The notes: generated from the letters alone by a model not told the origin. Shown: positions 25,405 to 34,270, counted from the stretch's first letter. The stretch is DNA of 64,000 bases from Chitinophaga flava (GCF_003308995.1 NZ_QFFJ01000001.1:372001-436000), one strand, 5' to 3'. A program made the numbers and translations.

Positions 25405-26221
25405 TAAAAATCAATAACGGATCATCATAAATGAATTCATATCCTAACCTTTGTTTCAGTTTGGCCGAACTCACTATTTTATATGGTTGTTCTATCGGTT
25501 GTAATTTTTTAGGCATCTCCAGCTTCTGTGCCTGTGCAGCTGCCCGGTAATAGTGGTATCGGATAGGATGCACGCTGGCGCAGGCATTGAAGATCTCTCC
25601 CCAGATATCTTTTTCGAGCAACAGGCTGATGATACCAATACAATCATCGCGGTGTATCACGTTCATCGGTACATCGTTACTACGACGCTGCGTGAGCAAT
25701 GTTTCTGCGTTTGGTATTCTGTCATAACCGATGAGTCCTCCGAAACGCAGCACGGTAGTACGAAAGGCAGGTGACTGCAATAATATCTGTTCTACTTCCC
25801 GTAAAGCAATACCATTGGGTGTTTCCGGCATCACCATATTATGTTCCGTTACCATATCGTTGACATCGGCATAAACAGAAGTAGAGCTTACGAAGATTAC
25901 TTTTTTAATACTGGTTGTTTCCAGTTTCTCCTTCAGAATTTTTATTTCCTGCACATGCGCTTCTGTTCCTCGTTCCCTGTTACGGGGTGGAATATTGATA
26001 ATCAGAATATCAGCATCCCAGAAGGTATCGGGTGCATCGAGTTGTGATTCACTCAAAACAACCTGATAGCCGTCTATGCCTGCTTCCTGTAGTTCCTGTA
26101 CGCCGGCAGCCGTCGTTCTGGCGCCTTTCACAGTGTATCCGGTACGCTGCAGATGCTGAGCCAGCGGCTTGCCCAGCCAGCCGCAACTTAAAATGCTGAT
26201 TTTAGGGAGATGTTGATCCAT
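25379..26221 (-). CDS. NAD(P)-binding epimerase-like protein (YeeZ-like)
   Basis: 280 residues. The N-terminus ISILSCGWLGKPLAQHL has a GxxGxxL nucleotide-binding pattern similar to the YeeZ-type reductases, followed by INIPPRNRERGTE and FVSSTSVYADVNDMV (YxxxN rather than YxxxK). Function within the cobalamin operon is not known; it could be a redox enzyme for corrinoid or siderophore-like substrates, or simply a passenger. It is embedded between the receptor gene (1-base gap) and SUMT (26-base overlap), so its product is made with those proteins. Confidence 0.75.
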   Translation of the reverse strand: MDQHLPKISILSCGWLGKPLAQHLQRTGYTVKGARTTAAGVQELQEAGIDGYQVVLSESQLDAPDTFWDADILIINIPPRNRERGTEAHVQEIKILKEKLETTSIKKVIFVSSTSVYADVNDMVTEHNMVMPETPNGIALREVEQILLQSPAFRTTVLRFGGLIGYDRIPNAETLLTQRRSNDVPMNVIHRDDCIGIISLLLEKDIWGEIFNACASVHPIRYHYYRAAAQAQKLEMPKKLQPIEQPYKIVSSAKLKQRLGYEFIYDDPLLIFNAPTTGTK

Positions 26222-26222
26222 A

Positions 26223-28259
26223 TTAGAATTTAACAGTTATACTACCTCTGAGGCAGAACGGTGTCCCTGGCGTAATATGGAAGTCCATGACCGGTGCTTT
26301 TTCGTCTTTCAGTTGTGATTCATCGTAGAACTGAGCTTCTGCCCATTTCTCCTTAAAAATATTTTCAGCAGAAAGTCCGAATTCGAAACGGCGCCATTGA
26401 TATTTCACAACAGCGTCGGTGAGAAAATAAGCGGCCGATTGAACACTATTATCTTCGATGGCTGCACGTTTACCCATATAACGGTAACGTATACCTGCAT
26501 TCCATCCTTTTGTTGCCTGCCAGGAAACACCGCCCGTGCTGGTGAAGACGGGCGCAAAGGGAATATGGTTTTCCTTTGCGGGAGCGTCCATCAGACGAGG
26601 GTGTGCATAGTTGAGGTTTACATCGGCCCATAATGGCTTCCATATATGATAACGCAAGGCTATATCTACACCGGTACGGGTAGCACGGCCAATGTTTTCA
26701 TAGCTGCCATCATCTGCGATGAAACGGAACTCTGCATCACTCTGCAACCACCACCATGTAGCGGTCAGCAGCAATTTACTGTTTAACTTGAAATTAGCGC
26801 CAAGGTCGGCCCCATAAGAACGGGGAACAGCACTCTCCTGCCCGCTGCGTATAGCCACGTTAGCATAGTTGGAATGAAAGCCCATGCCGGTTTTGGCGAA
26901 AAATGCCAGCGAAGGAGATAAATCGTAGTAAATGTTAATCTTCGGACTCAGCCGGTAGGCTACACTGTTGCCATTGTTGGATGGGTCCATACGGTCGTGC
27001 AGATTAAACGTAAACACATCGTTGCGCAGGCCCACGTTGAAACTCCATCCACCAGCCAGGCGCAGCGTTTCGCTGAAATAGAGGGAGTAATTGGCCACTG
27101 CTACCCGGGAGGAATCCTCATGAGACAGCAGCTCCCTTTCCTTTACATGATCGCGCCCCAGGTTTACCAGGTCTATCCTCGCTCCCAGTCCTATCTCTGA
27201 CTGCAAGGTTGCTTTTCCCAGGCGACCATCATGGCGCCAGGTATTTTTATATCCGAAGAGGTCACGTTTCTCCCATTGTCTGATTTCATCTCCATTCACC
27301 CTATCTTCTTTATAAAAAGTAAAGTTGGACCAGAGGTCAAACAGGTTTCTTACATAATATACCTGTTGGTGCAGGGAAGAGCGCTCACTGAGGCGGGTAT
27401 CCCAGAGCAGGTTGGCATTGATACGGGTAGTCTTTCCTCCTTCTGAAGGATCTATAGAGCCAAAGCGGCGAAGAGAGCCGTCTTCAAGGGCGCGCAGCGG
27501 CACCTGTCCGGAAGCGTTCCAATTACTCGTAAAGCCGGAAGCAATGAGGGAAATGGTATTGTTACTGTTAAGGGCAATGTTGTATCTGCCCAACAGGTTC
27601 AATCGGTTAAAATGTTGCGGATTGTCGAAGTAGCTGTCGGTGTACGTATAGTCGGCAGCGATATAAGCGTTCTGGTCTCTGGTGCCTGGCTGCTGTTGTT
27701 TATCCAGCAAGCGGAGCATGGTAGCGGCGCGGGCTGTGTTAAACTGGCCATATTCCAGTTTCACGAACTGGTTATCGGGTCTGAACAGGGAAGTATAGAC
27801 GGCGGCACCTGCATTGGTAAAGTCGCCCTGGGAGGCCTCGTAGGGCCCTTTGTAGTAGGCGGCTCCGCCGATTACCTCCGGGATCAGGAAGTGCATATCG
27901 GCATATCCTTGTCCGTGGGCATGATTGGGGAGGTTGACAGGTATACCGTCAACGAATATACCGAAATCGGTGCCATGGTCGTTGTCGATACCACGTACCA
28001 GTATTTGTTCGGCTTTTCCGCCGCCGGCATGTTGCGCGATAAAGAGACCAGGCACAGTGCGGAGCAGGTCCTGAGCCGATTTCACCGGTTGCAGCTGCAG
28101 GTCAAGTTTGGAAAGCATGTGCGCACTTTTGTCGGTGCTGCCGGTGATGTCGATCGCTTTAAGGTTGAGTATTTTGCGGGAAAGGGTGTCTGTATTGCTT
28201 TGCTGTGCCCATACTGGCGATGCCAGGGCAGATAATACAACAGTATAAAAAATTCGCAT
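26223..28259 (-). CDS. TonB-dependent outer-membrane receptor under cobalamin riboswitch control
   Basis: 678 residues, a typical length for a BtuB/FepA-sized receptor. Sec signal peptide MRIFYTVVLSALASPVWA is followed by a plug domain with SAQDLLRTVPGLFI, LVRGIDNDHGTDFGIFVDG and a His-rich loop NLPNHAHGQGYADMHFL. A 22-strand barrel ends in an aromatic-terminated final strand (GSITVKF). No SusC-type N-terminal carboxypeptidase-regulatory domain is present. Position as the second gene after the cobalamin riboswitch points to import of cobalamin, a cobinamide precursor or cobalt; the histidines in the plug would fit metal binding, but this is inference. Confidence 0.88.
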   Translation of the reverse strand: MRIFYTVVLSALASPVWAQQSNTDTLSRKILNLKAIDITGSTDKSAHMLSKLDLQLQPVKSAQDLLRTVPGLFIAQHAGGGKAEQILVRGIDNDHGTDFGIFVDGIPVNLPNHAHGQGYADMHFLIPEVIGGAAYYKGPYEASQGDFTNAGAAVYTSLFRPDNQFVKLEYGQFNTARAATMLRLLDKQQQPGTRDQNAYIAADYTYTDSYFDNPQHFNRLNLLGRYNIALNSNNTISLIASGFTSNWNASGQVPLRALEDGSLRRFGSIDPSEGGKTTRINANLLWDTRLSERSSLHQQVYYVRNLFDLWSNFTFYKEDRVNGDEIRQWEKRDLFGYKNTWRHDGRLGKATLQSEIGLGARIDLVNLGRDHVKERELLSHEDSSRVAVANYSLYFSETLRLAGGWSFNVGLRNDVFTFNLHDRMDPSNNGNSVAYRLSPKINIYYDLSPSLAFFAKTGMGFHSNYANVAIRSGQESAVPRSYGADLGANFKLNSKLLLTATWWWLQSDAEFRFIADDGSYENIGRATRTGVDIALRYHIWKPLWADVNLNYAHPRLMDAPAKENHIPFAPVFTSTGGVSWQATKGWNAGIRYRYMGKRAAIEDNSVQSAAYFLTDAVVKYQWRRFEFGLSAENIFKEKWAEAQFYDESQLKDEKAPVMDFHITPGTPFCLRGSITVKF

Positions 28260-28274
28260 GAAAAAAGGGTTCGC

Positions 28275-28595
28275 TTAACGGATAGTTGTTTCTTCTCCAA
28301 AAAAGATAGCCTCACTGACCGGTTTGTCGTTCAGGAAATGGCTGATAACGAGGTTGGTGGTATTTTCCGGATACATTTCCTTATACCAGGTCCCCTCGGG
28401 ATGGATAAAAACAATTGGTCCGTGTTCGCATTGGCCGGTGCATCGTGTGCGGATGGTATGCACTTCCTCATGCAGGTTGTTTTCTGAGATAGCAGCCCTG
28501 AGCTGCAGGGTGGTGTCTTCCGCGCCTTTTTTGAGGCAGGAATTGCCGTTGCAGATAAACGCGATGCGTTTAACTTTTTGAAGATCTTTGCCCAT
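28275..28595 (-). CDS. Small thioredoxin-like [2Fe-2S] ferredoxin
   Basis: 106 residues. Four cysteines lie as ICNGNSC and TRCTGQC in a thioredoxin-like ferredoxin frame, with the conserved GPIVFIHPEGTWY segment of the family. Such ferredoxins occur near cobalamin genes in several phyla and may donate electrons for cobalt reduction before adenosylation; the partner is not shown here. It is the first gene after the cobalamin riboswitch and 15 bases upstream of the receptor gene. A short inverted repeat (AGTTAA...TTAACT, about 28601-28622) lies just before its ATG. Confidence 0.85.
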   Translation of the reverse strand: MGKDLQKVKRIAFICNGNSCLKKGAEDTTLQLRAAISENNLHEEVHTIRTRCTGQCEHGPIVFIHPEGTWYKEMYPENTTNLVISHFLNDKPVSEAIFFGEETTIR

Positions 28596-28739
28596 GAATT
28601 AAGTTAATAAGCCCGTTAACTGTTAAATAAAATTGTGGAGAGCTGTGGGGAGGAATATCAGGGAAAGTGCCTAACATACGGGGAGTATGAAGGAAACTGT
28701 CCTGGCTTCTATCCCGGAAGCAGACCGTGAACATGTTTC

Positions 28740-28886
28740 CTGGCAGGTCTTCTGGCTTGTTCTGTTGTCTGACGCCTTCCCGTTGATACAGTGGCTATAT
28801 TATCAGCAACTTATAGATGAACTTACAGCAGCGGGTACTGCTCCGGATTTACACCGGATTCCCTTTTAAGTGTACCTCAGAAAAGG
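28740..28886 (-). promoter_or_regulatory. Cobalamin (adenosylcobalamin-class) riboswitch
   Basis: On the minus strand the conserved core reads AAAAGGGAA, TCCGGTG, AAATCCGGAGC, then CCGCTGCTGTAA, GCCACTG (28789-28795), GGGAAGGCG and the B12-box-like AGAAGACCTGCC (28742-28753). Order and spacing match the cobalamin riboswitch. It starts immediately after the cbiB stop and precedes the ferredoxin-receptor-biosynthesis genes, so binding of a corrinoid should shut off this whole downstream unit. The cobQ-cobC-cbiB and cobB genes have no such element. No clear terminator was seen between it and the ferredoxin, so translation control may be used. Confidence 0.93.
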
Positions 28887-29843
28887 CTACACACCTGGCA
28901 ACGGTGGCGAAGATAGGAAATAATAAAACAGCAGCATAAAAAATATCATCACCAACGTGGTAGCATGATTAATATATGTTACTTTATTGAATTCATGATG
29001 AGCGATATCACGGGGCTGTTCGCCGATATAGGGTTTCTCCACTACTCTGCCGTGGTAGGTATTGGGGCCTCCGAAGCGACAGTTGAGGATTCCCGCCAGG
29101 GCTGCCTCCGGATAACCGGAATTGGGGCTGGCATGTGATCTACCAAAACGAATGATGTACTGTGCCGCGCGGCGACTGCCAGACACCAGTACCATCAGCA
29201 AAGCCGTTATCCTGGCTGGAATAAAATTGGCCACATCATCGAGGCGGGCAGCCACTCTCCCAAAATAATAATAACGATCATTTTTATAACCCACCATCGA
29301 ATCAAGGGTATTGATCATCTTATATAACATCATACCCGGCAAACCCAGCAGCGCATAATAAAACAACGGAGCAATCACGCCATCACTGAGGTTTTCAGAC
29401 ATAGACTCCATGACAGCCACCCGTATCTGATTGGGTGATAAAGCTGAAGTATCGCGGCCCACGATCCAGGACAGCCGCTTACGGCCGGCCTCCAGGCCTT
29501 GCTGGTGCAACGTATCAAACACCTCCCTTCCTTCCAGCAGCAGGCTTTTGTTGGCCAGCGCAAAAAACACAAACACAGTGGTAAAGGCCAGCCAGGCCCA
29601 GGGCCATTGTTCCAGCCAGTGCTGCGCCAGATAAAAACCGGCAAACACAGCGGCACAAAGCAACAGCGTCATCAGCGCCCCTTTCCACAGGCGGCCAGCG
29701 CCATGGTTAAGCAGCCGCTCCGTATAGCCGATCAGGTGACCAAAAAGCTTCACAGGATGTGGCCAGCTGCGGGGATCTCCCAGCAACAGGTCCAGCAGAT
29801 AACCTAACAGTAAGGGCAATACGAATTTTATGAAAGCGTCCAT
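28887..29843 (-). CDS. cbiB: CbiB (CobD) adenosylcobinamide-phosphate synthase
   Basis: 318 residues with five to six membrane helices. Family blocks: LLLGYLLDLLLGDPRSWPHPVKLFG at the N-terminus (pieces LLDLLLGDP and HPVKLFG), VAVMESMSENLSDGVIAPLFYY, MINTLDSMVGYKNDRY and SGYPEAALAGILNCRFGG. It joins aminopropanol phosphate or aminopropanol to cobyric acid at the membrane. It overlaps cobC by 16 bases and ends just before the riboswitch. Confidence 0.94.
   Translation of the reverse strand: MDAFIKFVLPLLLGYLLDLLLGDPRSWPHPVKLFGHLIGYTERLLNHGAGRLWKGALMTLLLCAAVFAGFYLAQHWLEQWPWAWLAFTTVFVFFALANKSLLLEGREVFDTLHQQGLEAGRKRLSWIVGRDTSALSPNQIRVAVMESMSENLSDGVIAPLFYYALLGLPGMMLYKMINTLDSMVGYKNDRYYYFGRVAARLDDVANFIPARITALLMVLVSGSRRAAQYIIRFGRSHASPNSGYPEAALAGILNCRFGGPNTYHGRVVEKPYIGEQPRDIAHHEFNKVTYINHATTLVMIFFMLLFYYFLSSPPLPGV
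28908..28915 (-). promoter_or_regulatory. Possible promoter element for the riboswitch transcript, inside cbiB
   Basis: On the minus strand TATCTTCG matches TAnnTTTG at seven of eight positions and lies about 20 bases before the riboswitch, within the last codons of cbiB. A T-rich stretch lies at the -33 position. It would let the riboswitch unit be transcribed separately from cobQ-cobC-cbiB. Read-through from upstream is an alternative. Confidence 0.4.
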
Positions 29844-30856
29844 TGATGCAGGGCAGTGATGAGTAACTGATTATCTTCCTGGTTGCGGCATGCTACACGG
29901 CAGTGTCCTTGTTCGAGGCCATAAAAATTGGAGGCATCCCGGATCAGTATCCCGTAGTTGTTGACCAGCCATAGTTTCAGGGCTGCTGCAGTACCCGTGA
30001 GGGTTTCAAACAGAAAGTAGTGAGTATTGGTAGGAAACACTTTGAACTCAGGCATTTTCCGTACTCCTTCCCATAGCTTGTAAGTGTCTGCCAGCAAGGA
30101 GTCCAGCGGCAGCTCAAATTCTTCCGGGTGGTCCATGATATAATAACCGGCTTCCAAAGCAAGGCTGTTGACCGACCAGGGCATTCTGAAGGCCCTGACC
30201 TTATCCAGCAGCGACTTTTGTCCGGCCAGGTATCCTAAGCGCAGCCCGGGGATACAGCAGGTTTTGGTGAGCGACCGTATGACCAGCACATTTGACAGTT
30301 GATGCAGACGAGGCAACAATGTAATGGCATTACGGGTGAATTGTATATATGCTTCGTCGATGATAAATATAGTGCGGCTGTTGAACTGTATCAGCTGCAG
30401 CATTCCCTCTTCACTCATCACCTGGGCCGTAGGGTTGTTGGGATTACAGATAAACACCAGGTCGGTAATAAAGCGGGTATCAGGCGCCAGCTTCTCCCAG
30501 AAAAAGTAACTCAGTTCATGTTTATGGAGTTTGCAGGCATCGGCATATTCCGCGAAGGAAGGTACCACCACCGTAGTGGTAGCGCCGCTGAAAGCCTGTG
30601 CCACCAGGTAAATGGCTTCTGTGCCTCCATTGGTCATCATCACCATACCGGGTGTCAGTTCTTTCCGTTGTTCTATCTGATGTTGCAGTTTAACAGCACC
30701 TGCATCCGGGTAGTGGCCGACCCCACTGACTTTGCCCGCAATATGCTGTACCAGTTTTTCCTGCGTGCCACCATACCATACGTTTGAGCTGAAATCGGCT
30801 ACAATAGGGCGATTGAACAGGTATGCATCATCTCCGTGTCCTTGTATCATAAACAA
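29828..30856 (-). CDS. PLP-dependent L-threonine-phosphate decarboxylase-like aminotransferase (CobC/CobD)
   Basis: 342 residues of the histidinol-phosphate aminotransferase/CobC fold. VMMTNGGTEAIYLVAQA, VFICNPNNPTAQVM, FIIDEAYIQF and the PLP-lysine segment RSLTKTCCIPGLRLGYL are all in order. In cobalamin clusters this enzyme makes (R)-1-amino-2-propanol phosphate from threonine phosphate for CbiB. It lies between cobQ (10-base overlap) and cbiB (16-base overlap). A histidinol-phosphate aminotransferase role is less likely because no his genes are near. Confidence 0.9.
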   Translation of the reverse strand: MFMIQGHGDDAYLFNRPIVADFSSNVWYGGTQEKLVQHIAGKVSGVGHYPDAGAVKLQHQIEQRKELTPGMVMMTNGGTEAIYLVAQAFSGATTTVVVPSFAEYADACKLHKHELSYFFWEKLAPDTRFITDLVFICNPNNPTAQVMSEEGMLQLIQFNSRTIFIIDEAYIQFTRNAITLLPRLHQLSNVLVIRSLTKTCCIPGLRLGYLAGQKSLLDKVRAFRMPWSVNSLALEAGYYIMDHPEEFELPLDSLLADTYKLWEGVRKMPEFKVFPTNTHYFLFETLTGTAAALKLWLVNNYGILIRDASNFYGLEQGHCRVACRNQEDNQLLITALHQWTLS

Positions 30857-32328
30857 ATGGCTTTATATACCGCTTCCATATCCAGGTGTTGCCGGATATA
30901 AGCGGCCAGTTTATCATATTGAGCTGACCGGAAAGCACGATAGTCGAAGCTTTGAGCGGCAGTCACCGTTTTTCCGCAGGCCGCCAGCAAATCGTCCAGT
31001 ACAGCGGTATTGTCGAGAATGCCGTGCAAATAGGTACCCCAGCATCTGTTGCTGAGAAAATATCCATCGGGCTGTCCATCATCCAGTACATTCAGCGGTG
31101 AAGGCGTTTCACCTGTTGTATGTCCCATATGGATCTCATACCCTTCGCAGGAAGCAGCCTGCTGCCGGTAGGAGAAACGACGCTGCCGGGTGATCTTCTC
31201 GCGCGTGAGGACAGTATTGACCGGTAATATCCCCAGTCCGGGCATACTGCCGGGCTCTCCTTCCACACCATGCGGATCGGCAACAGATATACCCATCATC
31301 TGATAACCGCCACAGATACCGATCACCACTTTATTTCGTTTAAACGCTTCCGTGATAGCCCTTGCAGTTCCATTGTTTTTGATAGCCACCAGATCGGACA
31401 TCGTATTTTTACTGCCCGGGACAATCACAATATCTGCTGTAACAATATCCGCGGGATTATCTGTATAAAAAATATTTACCCGCTCATCTTTCTCCAGCAC
31501 ATTAAAATCCGTAAAATTCGACATATGCCGGAGCAATACCACAGCGATATTGATTCTGCCGGTGGTCTGCCGTTTATGCTTCAGCGATAGTGCTACCGAA
31601 TCTTCTTCTTCAATATGAATATCCTGATAGTAGGGCAATACACCCGTTACCGGTATACCGGTCAGTGTTTCCAGTTGTTTACGGCCATCTTCAAAGAGGC
31701 GGATATCGCCGCGGAATTTGTTGATGATAATACCCTTCACCAGGGCTTTCTCTTCCGGTGGCAGCAGGGCGATAGTACCATATACACTTCCGAAAACACC
31801 GCCTCTGTCGATATCCGAGATCAGGTATACAGCAGCACCTGCATGCAGTGCCATCCGCATATTGGTGATATCCCGATGGCGCAGGTTCAGTTCGGAGATA
31901 CTGCCCGCACCTTCCATCACCACAGGGTTGTAGCGCACCGACAGCCTATCGAAAGCACCTTTCACCTCTTCAAAAAGCTGACGTTTGTCGTCCTGCATAA
32001 AGTATTCCCAGGCTGTTTGATTGCCTGCCGGTTTCCCATGCAGTACCAGCTGAGAGCTTTTGTCATTGGTAGGTTTCAGCAATACCGGGTTCATATCGGT
32101 ATGACAGGCCACGCCGGCTGCTTCTGCCTGCACAGCCTGTGCCCGGCCTATTTCAAGCCCTTCCGGCGTAGCATAGCTGTTGAGCGACATATTCTGCGCC
32201 TTAAAGGGCGCCGGCATATACCCATCCTGTTTAAATATACGGCAAAACCCGGCAGCAATCACGCTTTTGCCCACATCGGAGGCAGTGCCTACAAACATAA
32301 CCGGCCGGAGTTGTTTCATGGTATTCAT
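30847..32328 (-). CDS. cobQ: Cobyric acid synthase (CobQ/CbiP)
   Basis: About 493 residues from ATG 32328; an ATG at 32319 is also possible and an upstream in-frame start at 32343 gives five extra residues. N-terminal dethiobiotin-synthase-like domain: MFVGTASDVGKSVIAAGF, PFKAQNMSLNSY and VMEGAGSISELNL. C-terminal type-I glutaminase domain with the nucleophile in VIGICGGYQMMG and the catalytic His in GTYLHGILDN. It amidates four carboxylates of (adenosyl)cobyrinate a,c-diamide with glutamine. It leads the cobQ-cobC-cbiB unit and is divergent from cobB across about 70 bases. Confidence 0.95.
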   Translation of the reverse strand: MNTMKQLRPVMFVGTASDVGKSVIAAGFCRIFKQDGYMPAPFKAQNMSLNSYATPEGLEIGRAQAVQAEAAGVACHTDMNPVLLKPTNDKSSQLVLHGKPAGNQTAWEYFMQDDKRQLFEEVKGAFDRLSVRYNPVVMEGAGSISELNLRHRDITNMRMALHAGAAVYLISDIDRGGVFGSVYGTIALLPPEEKALVKGIIINKFRGDIRLFEDGRKQLETLTGIPVTGVLPYYQDIHIEEEDSVALSLKHKRQTTGRINIAVVLLRHMSNFTDFNVLEKDERVNIFYTDNPADIVTADIVIVPGSKNTMSDLVAIKNNGTARAITEAFKRNKVVIGICGGYQMMGISVADPHGVEGEPGSMPGLGILPVNTVLTREKITRQRRFSYRQQAASCEGYEIHMGHTTGETPSPLNVLDDGQPDGYFLSNRCWGTYLHGILDNTAVLDDLLAACGKTVTAAQSFDYRAFRSAQYDKLAAYIRQHLDMEAVYKAICL

Positions 32329-32383
32329 AACTTCTAGTGGCAACGAAGATATTTAACTTTCACAAAAGAATATTTCCTCCGCT

Positions 32384-32391
32384 TATCTTTG
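32384..32391 (+). promoter_or_regulatory. Promoter -7 element of cobB, near-leaderless
   Basis: TATCTTTG matches the Bacteroidota -7 consensus TAnnTTTG and ends 6 bases before the cobB ATG (32398). The transcript would have a leader of only a few bases. No good -33 TTTG is seen at the expected spacing. Confidence 0.6.
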
Positions 32392-32397
32392 CAAGAC

Positions 32398-33696
32398 ATG
32401 AAACCACAGTTTCTGATAGCGGCACCGCATAGTGGTGCAGGTAAAACGACCGTCACCCTCGCACTGCTGAGGGCGCTGCGACGCAGCGGCCGCAAGGTAC
32501 AACCATTTAAATGCGGCCCCGACTACCTGGACCCCAAACATCATACCCTGGCCGCCGGCCAGACCAGTGTCAATCTTGATCAATACATGATGCAGGAACA
32601 GCATCTCCTGGAACTTTACCACTGGTATAGCAGCCAGGCTGATGTTAGTATCATCGAAGGCGTAATGGGACTTTTTGACGGCGCCCGTAAAATGGAAGGC
32701 AGCAGCGCCGCACTGGCCGCACTCCTGGACATACCAGTGATACTGGTGGTGAATGCCAAAGCTATGGCCTATTCTGCCGCTGCATTATTATATGGATACA
32801 AACATTTTTTCCCGGAGATACAGATTGCCGGCGTAATATTTAATTTTGTAAACACCCCCTCCCATTATCGTATCCTAGAAGAAGCCGCCGCAGACGTAGG
32901 TATCCCGGCATTAGGCTATCTGCCGGAACAGCCGGAAGTAAAGATACCCTCCCGCCATCTGGGGCTTCATATTTCTGCAGAAACAGATTATGATAAGATC
33001 ATTGATGCCGCTGCGGACCATCTCACTGCACATATAGACCTGGAGCAACTGCTACAACAAACCTTAAGGCCCGCTGTAGCTGCTACAGCCCCTGCCACTA
33101 CGCCTTCCACCCAATTACGTATAGCCGTGGCACAGGATGAAGCCTTCAACTTCACCTACCGCGAGAATATAAATGCCTTATCTCAACTGGGTCCTGTTAC
33201 CTATTTCAGCCCCCTTACAGATACCGCGCTGCCTGAGGCAGACCTGCTTTATTTACCAGGCGGCTATCCCGAACTGCACCTGCCACAACTGGCTGCCAAC
33301 CGTACATTGCTGGAACAGCTGCGGCAATACAAAGGCCATATCCTCGCAGAATGCGGCGGTATGATGTACCTGGGAGAAAGTATTGTGGACGAAAATGGCA
33401 CCGCCTATCCGATGGTTGGCCTGTTGCCCGTACAGACCAGCATGCAGCGGAAAAAATTGTCGCTCGGATACCGGGAAATACATATTGGTGACGTAGTACT
33501 CAGAGGACATGAATTTCATTATTCACAGTTTACCACTCCACCAGATATAACGCAAACGGATATACGCGTTTTAAATGCCCGGAATGAAATACTGACCACA
33601 CCGGTGTTTCATACTTCCAGTATATTGGCCAGTTATATGCATTTTTACTGGGGAGACCAATTGACCGGGCTTAAAACAATTTTAGGATTACCTTAG
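32398..33696 (+). CDS. cobB: Cobyrinate a,c-diamide synthase (CobB/CbiA)
   Basis: 432 residues from ATG 32398. N-terminal P-loop-like QFLIAAPHSGAGKTTVTLAL, then PFKCGPDYLDPKHH and VSIIEGVMGLFDGA; C-terminal glutaminase domain with LYLPGGYPELHL and nucleophile Cys in ILAECGGMMYLGE. It uses glutamine and ATP to amidate the a and c acetate groups of (cobalt-)cobyrinate. It is transcribed away from cobQ and has no riboswitch. A TATCTTTG promoter element is directly upstream. Confidence 0.95.
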   Translation: MKPQFLIAAPHSGAGKTTVTLALLRALRRSGRKVQPFKCGPDYLDPKHHTLAAGQTSVNLDQYMMQEQHLLELYHWYSSQADVSIIEGVMGLFDGARKMEGSSAALAALLDIPVILVVNAKAMAYSAAALLYGYKHFFPEIQIAGVIFNFVNTPSHYRILEEAAADVGIPALGYLPEQPEVKIPSRHLGLHISAETDYDKIIDAAADHLTAHIDLEQLLQQTLRPAVAATAPATTPSTQLRIAVAQDEAFNFTYRENINALSQLGPVTYFSPLTDTALPEADLLYLPGGYPELHLPQLAANRTLLEQLRQYKGHILAECGGMMYLGESIVDENGTAYPMVGLLPVQTSMQRKKLSLGYREIHIGDVVLRGHEFHYSQFTTPPDITQTDIRVLNARNEILTTPVFHTSSILASYMHFYWGDQLTGLKTILGLP

Positions 33697-33712
33697 ATAT
33701 TACAGGGCTGTT

Positions 33713-34252
33713 TTAAAATGTTTGGTAAATCACAGGCCCCAGTTTATAACCTTGTACAAACAGGAAAAAAATGATAAACACAATATCTTCCCATGCATAC
33801 TTGGATCGTCTGATAGACAGCCAGAATAATAGTGTCAGGCAGCTCCCTGTTAAAATAACAGGTAAAACTCCCCCGGTCATTCCGGGTTTACCGGCAGCAG
33901 GAGACCCAAAGTACACAAACCCGATAGCATTTAACATTATCACATGCGAAATACAGGGTACAGGTGAATAATGGTACTTCTGATACATCAGACGGATATT
34001 ATTACCATGCCGGTACAACAGAAAAATAGCCACCAATGTACTTAAAAGGCCAAGTCCCCAATACCATCGCAAACCATCAGTAATAAAAAAAGCCAGTGCC
34101 CATATTATTATCGTAACACCATTTAATGAGAATACTTCCCACCTGGCCCGGTTCAAATCATCTGGTAGTGCCGGATTACTAATCCACCATGGCTTTGAAG
34201 GATCTCTGTATTTTTCTGGCGGATTTTTCGGTTTTCTTCCATTCTTTCCCAC
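33713..34252 (-). CDS. Multi-helix membrane protein of unknown function
   Basis: 179 residues. A basic, proline-rich N-terminus (GRKPKNPPEKYRDPSKPWW) is followed by about five membrane helices, for example GVTIIIWALAFFITDGL and GLGLLSTLVAIFLLY. I do not recognise the family. It is convergent with cobB (16-base gap) and 18 bases downstream of another membrane protein gene in the same direction, so it probably forms a two-gene unit with that gene and is unrelated to cobalamin. Confidence 0.6.
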   Translation of the reverse strand: MGKNGRKPKNPPEKYRDPSKPWWISNPALPDDLNRARWEVFSLNGVTIIIWALAFFITDGLRWYWGLGLLSTLVAIFLLYRHGNNIRLMYQKYHYSPVPCISHVIMLNAIGFVYFGSPAAGKPGMTGGVLPVILTGSCLTLLFWLSIRRSKYAWEDIVFIIFFLFVQGYKLGPVIYQTF

Positions 34253-34270
34253 TATCTGCTATTTAAGTTT

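Noticed and set aside
28687..28869. Plus-strand open frame of 60 codons
   Set aside because: It covers the cobalamin riboswitch; the conserved RNA elements on the other strand account for it.
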